Positions 55,059-63,458 of a stretch of 64,000 bases of DNA are shown piece by piece. Origin of the DNA: Streptomyces zinciresistens K42 (lineage in GTDB: Bacteria; Actinomycetota; Actinomycetes; Streptomycetales; Streptomycetaceae); the NCBI RefSeq assembly GCF_000225525.1, contig NZ_AGBF01000005.1, positions 1 through 64,000 on the forward strand, read 5' to 3'. The position numbers were made by a program, and so were the translations under genes. The notes beneath the pieces were generated by a model, which was given only the letters and a program-made list of their open reading frames with translations, was not told where the DNA came from and searched no databases. How positions within the stretch are numbered: position 1 is the stretch's first letter; each line of letters starts with the position of its first letter.

Positions 55059-55373
55059 TTAGGAGGATCCTCCGAGAGCGAGCAGCACCGTGAGCCCCGG
55101 GGTGCGGTCGACGGCCTCGGAGAACACCTCCTCCGCGGTCCGCCACTCCGCGGGCCGGGCCCCGGCGTAGGGCCGCCAGTTCCGTACGACGATCCGCATC
55201 CCGCGCTCGGCGGCTTCCTCGGGCCACACCGTGCAGTCGGTGAGCGAGTCAGCCAGCGCGTCCCAGTTGCGGCCGAACCAGCCGGGCAGCCGCAGGGCCT
55301 CGGCGCAGCGGTCCATCAGGTCCGCCTTGTCGGTGACCCCGGTCAGGTCCAGGGTCACCACGAGCTCCGTCAT
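55059..55373 (-). CDS. Barstar-like RNase inhibitor
   Basis: A 104-residue barstar-family protein. VVTLDLTGVTDKADLMDRCA begins the fold, and LRLPGWFGRNWDALADSLTD is the diagnostic segment: helix 2 with the inhibitory Asp (GRNWDAL). Barstar proteins neutralise barnase-type guanyl-specific RNases. No secreted RNase gene is next to it, so the partner would be elsewhere. The ATG at 55373 is chosen; the longer frame crosses the 14-bp repeat and codes a Pro-rich artefact. Confidence 0.9.
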   Translation of the reverse strand: MTELVVTLDLTGVTDKADLMDRCAEALRLPGWFGRNWDALADSLTDCTVWPEEAAERGMRIVVRNWRPYAGARPAEWRTAEEVFSEAVDRTPGLTVLLALGGSS

Positions 55374-55401
55374 TGCGGCACCGTCCGGTCGTCGTGGTCG
55401 C

Positions 55402-55457
55402 GGCTGAGCGAAAGGGGCTGGGCGAAAGGGGCTGAGCGAGAGGGGCTGGGCGAGAGG
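55402..55457. repeat. Four copies of a 14-bp tandem repeat
   Basis: GGCTGRGCGARAGG is repeated four times without gaps. The pattern alternates (A,G,A,G at position 6; AA,AA,GA,GA near the end), showing a duplicated pair of units. It lies between the barstar gene and the terminator of the gene upstream. On the mRNA side it is pyrimidine-rich. A likely variable-number repeat among strains. Confidence 0.9.
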
Positions 55458-55467
55458 GGGACTGTGC

Positions 55468-55499
55468 GGAAGGGGCGGCACACCCGGGCCGCCCCTTTC
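55468..55499 (-). terminator. Terminator of the SorC/DeoR-type regulator gene
   Basis: AAGGGGCGGC (55470-55479) pairs with GCCGCCCCTT (55488-55497); with flanking G-U and G-C pairs the stem is 12 bp. It begins 13 bases past the regulator stop on the minus strand. Confidence 0.8.
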
Positions 55500-55511
55500 G
55501 CTGATGTCCCG

Positions 55512-56555
55512 TCAGTTTCCGTCCGGATCGGCCCTGTTGAGCGCCGGACGGGGCGTCGGGCCGGTCGTCATCAGGACGTCGGCGGCCGAGGTGTCCGTCA
55601 CCAGGCTGGTGACGAGACCGGAGCGCAGCACCGCGTCGATCGCGGCCGCCTTGCGGGCCCCGCCCGCGATCGCCACGACCTCCGGGACCCGGCGGAGCTG
55701 GTCGGCCTTGACCGTGATGCACCGCTCCCCCAGGTCCCGCCCGACCCGGCGGCCCTCGGTGTCGAAGAGGTGCGCGGACGTCTCGGCGGCGACGCCGAGC
55801 GAGGCGTAGTGGGCCCGCTCCTCGTCGCTGAGCATGTCGTGCACGGTCGAGATGCCCGGCTCCCAGGAGCCGATCGACACACAGGCGACCGTGACCTTGT
55901 CGAAGTACTCGAAGGCCCGCGCGATCCCGGTCTGGTGGCGCAGCGCCGCCGCGGTGGCCGCGTCCGGCAGCAGCATCGGCGCGTAGATGGGGTGGGCGTC
56001 GCCGCCCGAGACCTGCGCGGCACGCCGCACGGCCTCGACCGAGCCGCGCTCGGCGGTCCCGGCGTCGTACACCCCGGTCAGCTGCACCACGGTGCACGGC
56101 GGCAGCCGGTCGAGCGCCGCGGCCATGTGGATGGTGGACCGGCCCCAGGCCAGGCCCAGCACGTCCCCCTCGTTCACCAGTTCGCCGAGCAGGTCGGCGG
56201 CCACCTCTCCCAGGTTCTCCGGGTCGGGGGTCTCCTCGACCTCGGCGGGGGACTCGACCACGACCGCGTGCCGCAGGCCGTACCGGGCTCGGAGCGCGTC
56301 CGAGCGGTCGGCGTCCAGCTCGGCCGGGACCCGGATCTCGATGCGCACCAGGTCCCGTTCGAGAGCGGTCTCCAGGACCCGGGCCACCTTGAAGCGGCTG
56401 ACGCCGAACTCCTCCGCGATCTGGATCTTGGATTTTCCCTCCAGGTAGAAGCGGCGGGCCATGGCCGCCGCCTGCACCAGCTCAGCGGGCCCCATCCGCA
56501 TGGCTGACCGGCCCGCCGACATACCCGACACGGCGCTCTCCTCACTGCTGTTCAC
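55512..56555 (-). CDS. Sugar-binding transcriptional regulator (SorC/DeoR type)
   Basis: A 347-residue regulator. The N-terminal helix-turn-helix is YLEGKSKIQIAEEFGVSRFK. The C-terminal sugar-phosphate-binding domain has GDVLGLAWGRSTIHMAAALD, CTVVQLTGVYDAG, VSIGSWEPGISTVHDMLSDE and VVAIAGGARKAAAIDAVLRS. Proteins of this class sense phosphorylated sugars. It lies 78 bases downstream of rpe on the same strand, so it may respond to a pentose phosphate. GTG 56555 is taken as the start; an internal ATG at MSAGRSAMRMG (56522) is equally plausible and fits the family's shorter N-termini. Confidence 0.93.
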   Translation of the reverse strand: MNSSEESAVSGMSAGRSAMRMGPAELVQAAAMARRFYLEGKSKIQIAEEFGVSRFKVARVLETALERDLVRIEIRVPAELDADRSDALRARYGLRHAVVVESPAEVEETPDPENLGEVAADLLGELVNEGDVLGLAWGRSTIHMAAALDRLPPCTVVQLTGVYDAGTAERGSVEAVRRAAQVSGGDAHPIYAPMLLPDAATAAALRHQTGIARAFEYFDKVTVACVSIGSWEPGISTVHDMLSDEERAHYASLGVAAETSAHLFDTEGRRVGRDLGERCITVKADQLRRVPEVVAIAGGARKAAAIDAVLRSGLVTSLVTDTSAADVLMTTGPTPRPALNRADPDGN

Positions 56556-56633
56556 ACTCTGGACTCGCCGTTCATCCTCGCAGATTCGGCGCTCTTGATC
56601 CGCCCTGATGGACGCCGTTCACGTTTCCTTGGC

Positions 56634-57320
56634 TCAGTGGCCGCATGCCCAGGCGGCGGTCCGTGTGACCGCCTCGGCCTGAGCGCGCAGTCCCCGGACC
56701 GCCTCGGCCGGATCCCCGGCCCCGTACACCGCCGAGCCGGCCACGAAGACGTCCGCCCCCGCCTCGGCGCACCGCTCGATGGTCGCGGCGGAGACCCCGC
56801 CGTCGACCTGGAGCCACATCTGGAGGCCGTGCTTGCCGATCAGCTCCCGGGTGCGGCGGATCTTCGGCAGCATGATGTCGAGGAACGCCTGGCCGCCGAA
56901 GCCCGGCTCGACCGTCATGATCAGCACCATGTCGAGTTCGGGGAGCAGATCCTCGTACGGCTCGATGGGCGTGGCGGGCCTGAGCGCCATGGAGGCGCGG
57001 GCGCCCTGGGCCCTGATCTCCCGCGCCAGCCGCACGGGTGCCGCGGCCGCCTCGACGTGGAAGGTGACGGAGGAGGCCCCCGCCTCGACGTACCGGGGCG
57101 CCCACCGATCGGGGGCCTCGATCATCAGATGGCAGTCCAGCGGGGTGTCCGTCGCACGCGCGAGGGACTCCACGACCGGCACGCCGAGCGTCAGGTTCGG
57201 GACGAAGTGGTTGTCCATGACGTCGACGTGGAGGTAGTCGGCTCCTTCGACCGCCTTCGCCTCGTCCGCGAGGCGGGCGAAGTCTGCGGAGAGGATGCTG
57301 GGGTTGATCTGCGCGGCCAT
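56634..57320 (-). CDS. rpe: Ribulose-phosphate 3-epimerase
   Basis: A 228-residue TIM barrel enzyme of the pentose phosphate pathway that interconverts ribulose-5-phosphate and xylulose-5-phosphate. [20 protein letters not shown], the metal ligands in [39 protein letters not shown] and [20 protein letters not shown] are all present. The length is standard. It lies 210 bases downstream of rsmB on the same strand. Confidence 0.98.
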   Translation of the reverse strand: MAAQINPSILSADFARLADEAKAVEGADYLHVDVMDNHFVPNLTLGVPVVESLARATDTPLDCHLMIEAPDRWAPRYVEAGASSVTFHVEAAAAPVRLAREIRAQGARASMALRPATPIEPYEDLLPELDMVLIMTVEPGFGGQAFLDIMLPKIRRTRELIGKHGLQMWLQVDGGVSAATIERCAEAGADVFVAGSAVYGAGDPAEAVRGLRAQAEAVTRTAAWACGH

Positions 57321-57530
57321 GACCCAAGCCTGCCATGTCCGGGCACGAATGTACGCCCCGGTACGGACCTGAGGCGTTCATCGGACGGTCTGTCCGGATC
57401 GCACCCGCCGTGCCGGGCGTCCGGCGGCGGCCCGGCGGGGCCGGAGCCGCCCCTCCGCGCGCCCGCCTGCCTCATGCGCGGCGGGCGCGCGGAACGGGTG
57501 GAGGCGCCCGGCGGGCCCCGGGACGCCCGC
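57321..57530. other. Spacer between rsmB and rpe
   Basis: No gene seen. It probably carries the rpe promoter and the 3' end of rsmB; GC-rich inverted repeats are present but none is distinctive. Confidence 0.35.
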
Positions 57531-58952
57531 TCAGCCCAGGCGCCGCAGCAGCGCCAGGTACATGGCGTCCGTCCCGTGCAGATGGGGCCACAGCTGCACG
57601 TCCGGTCCCTCGCCCAGGTCGGGGACGCCCGGCAGGAGCGGACGCGCGTCGATCAGCTCGGCCGCCGCGTCGTGCTGCTTGAGCACGTCCTCGACCACGG
57701 CCCGGGTCTCGGCGAGATGCGGCGAGCAGGTCGCGTAGCCGACGACACCGCCGACGCGCACCGAGTCGAGCGCGGTGCGCAGCAGTCCGCGCTGGAGCGG
57801 CGCGAAGCCCTCCAGGTCCTGCGGGCGCCGCCGCCAGCGCGCCTCGGGCCGGCGCCGCAGCGCGCCGAGCCCCGTGCACGGCACGTCCACGAGCACCCGG
57901 TCGAAGCTGCCGGAGCGCCACGGCGGGCGCGTCCCGTCGGCGGCGATCACCTGGTACGGGCCGGGACTGCCGTGCAGGGCCTTCGCCACGAGCCCCGCGC
58001 GGTGCGGCTGCTTCTCGGAGGCCAGCAGCACCGCGCCCCGCTCGGCGGCGAGAGCCGCCAGCAGCGCGGCCTTGCCGCCGGGTCCCGCGCACCCGTCGAG
58101 CCACATCCGGTCGGAGCCCTCCAGCGGTGCGCCGGCCAGCGCGAGGGCGACCAGCTGGCTGCCCTCGTCCTGCACACCGGCGCGCCCCTCGCGGACGGCC
58201 TCGACGGCGCCGGGCTCCCCGCCCTCGGCCAGCCGTACGGCGTACGGCGACCAGCGGCCGGCCACCGCGGCCTCCTCGCGGAGCAGTTCCGCGGTGGTGG
58301 CCCGCCCGGGACGGGCCACCAGGGTCACCTCGGGCCGCTCGTTGTCGGCCGCCAGCAGCCGCTCGATGCCCGCCCGGCCGCCGCCGAGCGAGTCCCACAG
58401 GGCGGAGACCACCCAGCGCGGATGCGAGTGCACGACGGCGAGATGGTCCTCGGGGTCGTCGTCGTAGGGCGGCGCGACGCGCGCGATCCAGCCGTCCAGA
58501 TCGTCCTGGGCGACCTTGCGCAGCACGGCGTTGACGAACTTGGCCCGCCCGTCGCCGAGCACGACCCGGGCCAGCTCCACGGAGGCGGAGACGGCGGCGT
58601 GCGTCGGGATGCGCGTCCCGAGCAGCTGGTGGGCGCCGAGGCTGAGGACGTCCAGCACCGGCGGGTCCACCTCGCGCAGCGGCCGGTCCACGCAGGCCGC
58701 GATGACGGCGTCGTACGTCCCCTGCCGGCGCAGCGTCCCGTAGACCAGCTCGGTGGCGAGCGCGGCGTCCCGTCCGTCGAAGTCGCCCTGCTCACGGGCC
58801 CTGCGCAGCAGGGGCGGCAGGACGAGGTTGGCGTACGCGTCCCGCTCGTCCACGGCACGCAGCGCCTCGAAGGCGAGGACGCGGACGGGGTCCTTCTTGG
58901 GCCGCCGGTAGGGCTTGCCGGGTCTGCCGGGCCGGCGGGAGGTGTCGCTCAC
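57531..58952 (-). CDS. rsmB: 16S rRNA (cytosine-967-C5)-methyltransferase
   Basis: A 473-residue RsmB/Sun. The N-terminal NusB-like RNA-binding domain (about 22-160) has VRVLAFEALRAVDERDAYAN and PTHAAVSASVELARVVLGDG. The SAM-dependent domain has MWLDGCAGPGGKAALLAALA, the motif IV catalytic region VLVDVPCTGLGALRRRPEAR and motif VI GYATCSPHLAETRAVVEDVL, so both Cys are intact. A basic N-terminal tail (RRPGRPGKPYRRPKKDP) is common in actinomycetes. It follows fmt by 75 bases, the usual order. Confidence 0.97.
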   Translation of the reverse strand: MSDTSRRPGRPGKPYRRPKKDPVRVLAFEALRAVDERDAYANLVLPPLLRRAREQGDFDGRDAALATELVYGTLRRQGTYDAVIAACVDRPLREVDPPVLDVLSLGAHQLLGTRIPTHAAVSASVELARVVLGDGRAKFVNAVLRKVAQDDLDGWIARVAPPYDDDPEDHLAVVHSHPRWVVSALWDSLGGGRAGIERLLAADNERPEVTLVARPGRATTAELLREEAAVAGRWSPYAVRLAEGGEPGAVEAVREGRAGVQDEGSQLVALALAGAPLEGSDRMWLDGCAGPGGKAALLAALAAERGAVLLASEKQPHRAGLVAKALHGSPGPYQVIAADGTRPPWRSGSFDRVLVDVPCTGLGALRRRPEARWRRRPQDLEGFAPLQRGLLRTALDSVRVGGVVGYATCSPHLAETRAVVEDVLKQHDAAAELIDARPLLPGVPDLGEGPDVQLWPHLHGTDAMYLALLRRLG

Positions 58953-59027
58953 GAAAAAGGTGCTCCGGATTGCTGGATGAGAGGTACGACCAGCGTACGT
59001 CGGGGGTCCGCCCCGGCGTACGGACGG

Positions 59028-59960
59028 CTACGCGCCGAGCCGCTCCCCCTCGGTGATGCGCGCGCCGCGCGCCCAGTCCGCCGCCCGCATCGGCTTCTTG
59101 CCCTGCGCCTGCACCCACAGCAGCTCGACGGCGTAGGAACCGGTGCCCACGTGGACGTCGTTCTTGCCCGCGGCGAGCACGCCAGGCGCCAGGTCGTCGC
59201 GTCCGGGCACGGGCCGCACCTGGATCAGCTTGAGCCGCTCGCCGCGGAAGACGGTCCAGGCGCCCGGAGCCGGGGTGCAGCCGCGCACGACCCGGTCCAC
59301 GCGCAGGGACGGGGTGCTCCAGTCGACGTGGGCGTCCTCGACGTTGACCTTCGGCGCGAGCGTGATGCCCTCGGCGGGCTGCGGGACGGCCTTCAGGGTG
59401 CCGTCCTCGATGCCGTCCATGGTCGCGGCGAGCAGTCCGGCGCCCGCGAGGGCGAGCCGGGTCAGCAGATCGCCGCTGGTGTCGGTGGGCCGGATCTCCT
59501 CGGTGACGGTGCCGTAGACCGGCCCGGAGTCGAGCCCCTCCTCGATCAGGAAGGTGGAGGCGCCGGTGATCCCGTCGCCCGCCATGATGCTGTGCTGCAC
59601 GGGGGCGGCGCCGCGCCAGGCGGGCAGCAGCGAGAAGTGCAGGTTGACCCAGCCGTGGACGGGGACGTCGAGGGCGACCCGCGGCAGCAGGGCGCCGTAG
59701 GCGACGACCGGGCAGCAGTCGGGCGCGATCTCCCGGAGCCGGTCCAGGAAGCCGGGGTCGCGCGGCCTGGCGGGCTTGAGCACCTCGATCCCGGCCTCCG
59801 CGGCCCGCTCGGCCACCGGGCTCGCGACCATCCTGCGCCCGCGTCCGGCCTGTGCGTCGGGCCGGGTGACGACGGCGGCCACCTCGTGCCGCCCGGAGGC
59901 GATCAGGGCGTCCAGAGCGGGAACGGCGACCTCGGGGGTACCGGCGAAGACGAGCTTCAT
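59028..59960 (-). CDS. fmt: Methionyl-tRNA formyltransferase
   Basis: A 310-residue Fmt that formylates initiator Met-tRNA using 10-formyl-[38 protein letters not shown] (the tRNA-contact loop), [20 protein letters not shown] (the catalytic SLLPxWRGxAP) and [15 protein letters not shown] (catalytic Asp) are present. The C-terminal OB domain begins near residue 210. It is divergent from the HTH protein gene at 60262, with a notable palindrome between them. Confidence 0.98.
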   Translation of the reverse strand: MKLVFAGTPEVAVPALDALIASGRHEVAAVVTRPDAQAGRGRRMVASPVAERAAEAGIEVLKPARPRDPGFLDRLREIAPDCCPVVAYGALLPRVALDVPVHGWVNLHFSLLPAWRGAAPVQHSIMAGDGITGASTFLIEEGLDSGPVYGTVTEEIRPTDTSGDLLTRLALAGAGLLAATMDGIEDGTLKAVPQPAEGITLAPKVNVEDAHVDWSTPSLRVDRVVRGCTPAPGAWTVFRGERLKLIQVRPVPGRDDLAPGVLAAGKNDVHVGTGSYAVELLWVQAQGKKPMRAADWARGARITEGERLGA

Positions 59961-60115
59961 GGGTGGGCACGGGCCTCTCGGGCGGGACGGGCTGGGCGAC
60001 GCACCAGTCTATGACCGCGCGTCCCGGGGGCTCACCCCGGCGGCGGCCAGGGCCCCGCGGCCGGGCCCCGCGGCCGCCTTCTCCCGGACCGGCGGTGGAG
60101 GCCCGTCCGCCCCTC

Positions 60116-60146
60116 GGGGGCGTGGGCATATGCCCACACGCCCCCA
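60116..60146. promoter_or_regulatory. Long palindrome between divergent fmt and HTH gene
   Basis: The 16-bp perfect palindrome GTGGGCATATGCCCAC (60122-60137) extends outward as GGGGGC on the left and, after one unpaired A, GCCCCC on the right, giving about 14 paired bases per arm. Because the flanking genes diverge, a terminator is unlikely and an operator is favoured. A second inverted repeat, TGGTCAA / TTGACCA (60175-60181 and 60189-60195), lies closer to the plus-strand gene. Confidence 0.6.
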
Positions 60147-60192
60147 GAGCGTGACCCGCGGACCGTTGCCGCGTTGGTCAAGAAAGAGTTGA

Positions 60193-60804
<612 letters not shown>

Positions 60805-60816
60805 CGGCCCCCGCTC

Positions 60817-60849
60817 TCTGCCCTCCCGGAGCGCACCCGGGAGGGCAGA
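60817..60849. terminator. Hairpin after the HTH gene
   Basis: TCTGCCCTCCCGG (60817-60829) and CCGGGAGGGCAGA (60837-60849) make a perfect 13-bp stem with a seven-base loop, 12 bases past the stop. Confidence 0.88.
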
Positions 60850-61122
60850 CCCCTGCCCGAACACCCCCGTCCCCGAGCGCCACACCGGCCGCAGCGGGAC
60901 GCGCGCGGCGCGGTCTCCGGGGCGGGAGGGCCGGGTCCCGCACGGTACGAGGTGAGAGGCGGGGCCCGGTACGAGGGGCGGACGCTGTTGGTTAAGGGCG
61001 GGGCGGGGACCGTCCCTCGGCGCGCCCCCGGCGCTCAGCCGACGTCCGGTGGGTCGCTTGCGCACCAGCACGGTCCCAGGCGGGCAGCGGGACGCGCGCC
61101 CTCCTCGGCGTGCCCCCGGCGC
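60850..61122. other. Gene-less stretch with priA-derived repeat
   Basis: Between the convergent HTH gene and priA. No gene supported. It contains the duplicated priA 3' end (separate entry) and two copies of the 16-mer GCAGCGGGACGCGCGC at 60891-60906 and 61084-61099. Confidence 0.55.
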
Positions 61123-61160
61123 TCAGCCGATGTCCGGTGGGTCGATGCGCACCAGCACGG
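61016..61160. repeat. Direct duplication of the priA 3' end
   Basis: About 57 bases covering the last codons of priA (61104-61160) recur at 61016-61073, 88 bases downstream of the gene end. Both contain CCCCCGGCGCTCAGCCGA or its one-base variant, then TGTCCGGTGGGTCG (ACGTCC in the outer copy). The outer copy has a one-base insertion and some substitutions, so it no longer encodes the priA tail. Confidence 0.85.
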
Positions 61161-63273
61161 ACTCCGTGCCGCCGCGAGCCGTCCGCGCCGCCCGAGCGTG
61201 CTTCAGCGCCGAGGCCAGCGCGGCGCCGCTCCCGGGCGGCACGCGGACCAGCGCGCGGTCCCACTGCTCGCCCGGGGGCGGCCCGCCGGGGCGCCGTGCA
61301 CGTCCGGCGGGGGTGACCTGGAGCGGGACCGGCCCCAACACCTCGGCGTCCCTCGGCAGTTCCACGGCTCCCAGGAACTCCGTCAGTGCCTCGGGCGGCC
61401 CGCAGACGGCCGCCATCCGCGACACGGGCGGAAACCCGAGCTCCGCGCGCTCGGCGAGCTCCCGGACCGCGTGGCCCACCGGGTCCCAGCGCACCAGCGC
61501 CTGCACCGGGCGCAGCGTGGCCTCCGCGACGATCACCACGGTGCCGCCGGCCTCCTGGGGCCGCACCAGGGCCGACGCCGTGATCCAGCGGCGCAGGGCC
61601 TCCTCCCCCGCCCGGAGGTCGGGCCGGCCGAGCAGCGCCCACCCGTCGAGCAGCAGGGCCGCCGCGTAACCGCCCTCGGCCACGGGCTCGGCGCCGGGGG
61701 TGCTCACCACCAGGGCGGGCGTGCCCGGCACCGTGTCGAGCACGTGCTCCCGCCCCGACGTGCGCACCGGGACCGCGGGGAAGGCCCGACCCAGCTCCTC
61801 GGCGGTCCGCCGCGCCCCCACCACCTGGGCCCGCAGCCGGAAACCGCCGCACTCGGGGCAGTGCCAGTCGGCGCAGCCCTGTCCGCACCAGGCGCACACC
61901 AGGGCCTCGGAGCCGCCCCGGGCCTCCAGGGGGCCGACGCAGTTCCGGCAGCGGGCGGGCGCCCGGCACTGGGCGCACGCGAGCCTCGGCACATAGCCGC
62001 GCCGGGGCACCTGCACGAGCACCGGCCCGTGCCGCAGCCCCTCCCTGGCCACCTGCCAGGCGAGTGAGGGGAGCCGGGCCGCGCGGGCCGCCTCGTCGCG
62101 GGCGAGGTCGGTGTCGCCGACGGTCCGCACCAGCGGGGCGAGCCGGCGCGTGTGCTCCCGGTCCGCCGTGACCGGCACCGCCCACTCGCTGCGCACCAGT
62201 TGGGCGGCCTCGACCGTGCAGCCCCAACTGCCCAGCAGAAAGCCGCACTTGTCACCCGATGCCCGCAGCTCCAGCACTTCGCGCACATGCGGGAAGGGGG
62301 CGTTGTCGTCGCTGTGGCTGGAGTCGCCGTCGTCCCAGATCACCACCAGGCCCAGATTCCGCACCGGGGCGAACATCGCGGCGCGGGTGCCCACCACGGC
62401 CCGCACGGACCCGCGTCGCACGGCCAGCCATTGCCGGTAGCGCCGCTCCTGGCCCGCGTCGGCGGTCAGCAGGGCGTGCTGTCCCTCTCCCAGCACCTCC
62501 GTGAGGGCCGCGTCCACCCGGGCGGCGGACCGGCCGGTCGGCGCGACCACCAGCGCGCCGCGCCCGGAGGCGAGGGTCGCCTGGACGGCGAGGGCGATCT
62601 CACCGGCCCACTCGGGGCCGGGCAGCGCCGTCCACACCGCGCGCGGGGCGTGCCCGGCGGCCAGCGCCTGAAGCAGCCGGGGCCCTCGCTCGTAGCGCTG
62701 CCAGGGCCCGGGGTGCGGGGCGGGCGGCGGGGGCGGAGCGGGGGGCAGCTGCCCGGCCTCGGCCTTGGCGTGCCGCGGGGGGATCGCGAGTTGGAGCACG
62801 TCCGCGAGGCTGCCCGCGTACCGGTCGGCCACCGCGCGGGCGAAGGCGAGCAGTTCGGGGTCGAGGACGGGTTCGGGCGAGAGCACCTGTGCCAGGGCCG
62901 CCAACGGCCCCTGATAGTCCGACTCGGCCAGCCGCTCCACGATGTACCCGTCGCGCAGCCCGCCGCCCTCCCGCCGCCCTTCGCGCACATGGTGGGCGCC
63001 CGCCCCGAACCGGACGCGCACCCGCACCCCGGGCTGGGCGTCCGCGTCCAGTTCCTCGGGCACCGCGTAGTCGAAGTAGCGGTCGAGGTGCAGTACGCCC
63101 TTGTCGACCAGCACTCTGGCGACGGGGAGGTCCTTCGCGAGCGGGGCGCCCCGCCAGGTGCGGGGTCGTGCCCGTGGCGTCTTCGCCTGGCGCACGCTCT
63201 CCCGGATGAGCGCAAGCTGCTCGGGCGGCGCCCCCTCGGCACCGCCCCCCGGCCGCTCGTTCTCGCTGCTCAC
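61123..63273 (-). CDS. priA: Primosomal protein PriA, helicase motifs lost
   Basis: A 716-residue PriA. The N-terminal DNA-binding domain (about 40-150) has VARVLVDKGVLHLDRYFDYA and GVRVRVRFGAG. The helicase-like core has ALPGPEWAGEI where E. coli PriA has the Walker A lysine loop, and VVIWDDGDSSH where it has the DEEH box, so ATPase activity is not expected. The eight zinc Cys are kept: CAQCRAPARCRNC and CAWCGQGCADWHCPEC. PriA restarts stalled forks. Loss of ATPase motifs is known for actinobacterial PriA. The GTG at 63273 (MSSENERPGGG) is chosen. A Pro-rich run (PPAPPPPPAPHPGP) interrupts the middle. Confidence 0.95.
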   Translation of the reverse strand: MSSENERPGGGAEGAPPEQLALIRESVRQAKTPRARPRTWRGAPLAKDLPVARVLVDKGVLHLDRYFDYAVPEELDADAQPGVRVRVRFGAGAHHVREGRREGGGLRDGYIVERLAESDYQGPLAALAQVLSPEPVLDPELLAFARAVADRYAGSLADVLQLAIPPRHAKAEAGQLPPAPPPPPAPHPGPWQRYERGPRLLQALAAGHAPRAVWTALPGPEWAGEIALAVQATLASGRGALVVAPTGRSAARVDAALTEVLGEGQHALLTADAGQERRYRQWLAVRRGSVRAVVGTRAAMFAPVRNLGLVVIWDDGDSSHSDDNAPFPHVREVLELRASGDKCGFLLGSWGCTVEAAQLVRSEWAVPVTADREHTRRLAPLVRTVGDTDLARDEAARAARLPSLAWQVAREGLRHGPVLVQVPRRGYVPRLACAQCRAPARCRNCVGPLEARGGSEALVCAWCGQGCADWHCPECGGFRLRAQVVGARRTAEELGRAFPAVPVRTSGREHVLDTVPGTPALVVSTPGAEPVAEGGYAAALLLDGWALLGRPDLRAGEEALRRWITASALVRPQEAGGTVVIVAEATLRPVQALVRWDPVGHAVRELAERAELGFPPVSRMAAVCGPPEALTEFLGAVELPRDAEVLGPVPLQVTPAGRARRPGGPPPGEQWDRALVRVPPGSGAALASALKHARAARTARGGTESVLVRIDPPDIG

Positions 63274-63403
63274 GCCTGCATTCCTACCAAACGCCACTGA
63301 CAACCGACGCCGCCCGTGTGCCCGTCGGGCGCCCGCGCGCACCCCGCACCGGACGGCCGGGCCGTCCGCCGGACGTCCGGCCGGGCCCTCCCGGGGGGAA
63401 CGG

Positions 63404-63439
63404 GCGAGGCCCGGCCCCCGCAGGGGAGCCGGGCCTCGC
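63404..63439 (-). terminator. Terminator of metK
   Basis: GCGAGGCCCGGC (63404-63415) and GCCGGGCCTCGC (63428-63439) pair perfectly. The loop itself closes further through CCCC/GGGG, giving a stem of about 16 bp, 19 bases beyond the metK stop. Confidence 0.88.
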
Positions 63440-63458
63440 GCGGGCTCGGGGACGGGCT

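Noticed and set aside
55374..55481. Longer barstar start including the tandem repeat
   Set aside because: It would translate the 14-bp repeat as a Pro/Phe-rich tail; the barstar fold begins at the ATG at 55373.
60952..62067. Plus-strand frame opposite priA
   Set aside because: Low-complexity Arg/Pro/Ala sequence; priA on the other strand has clear zinc motifs.
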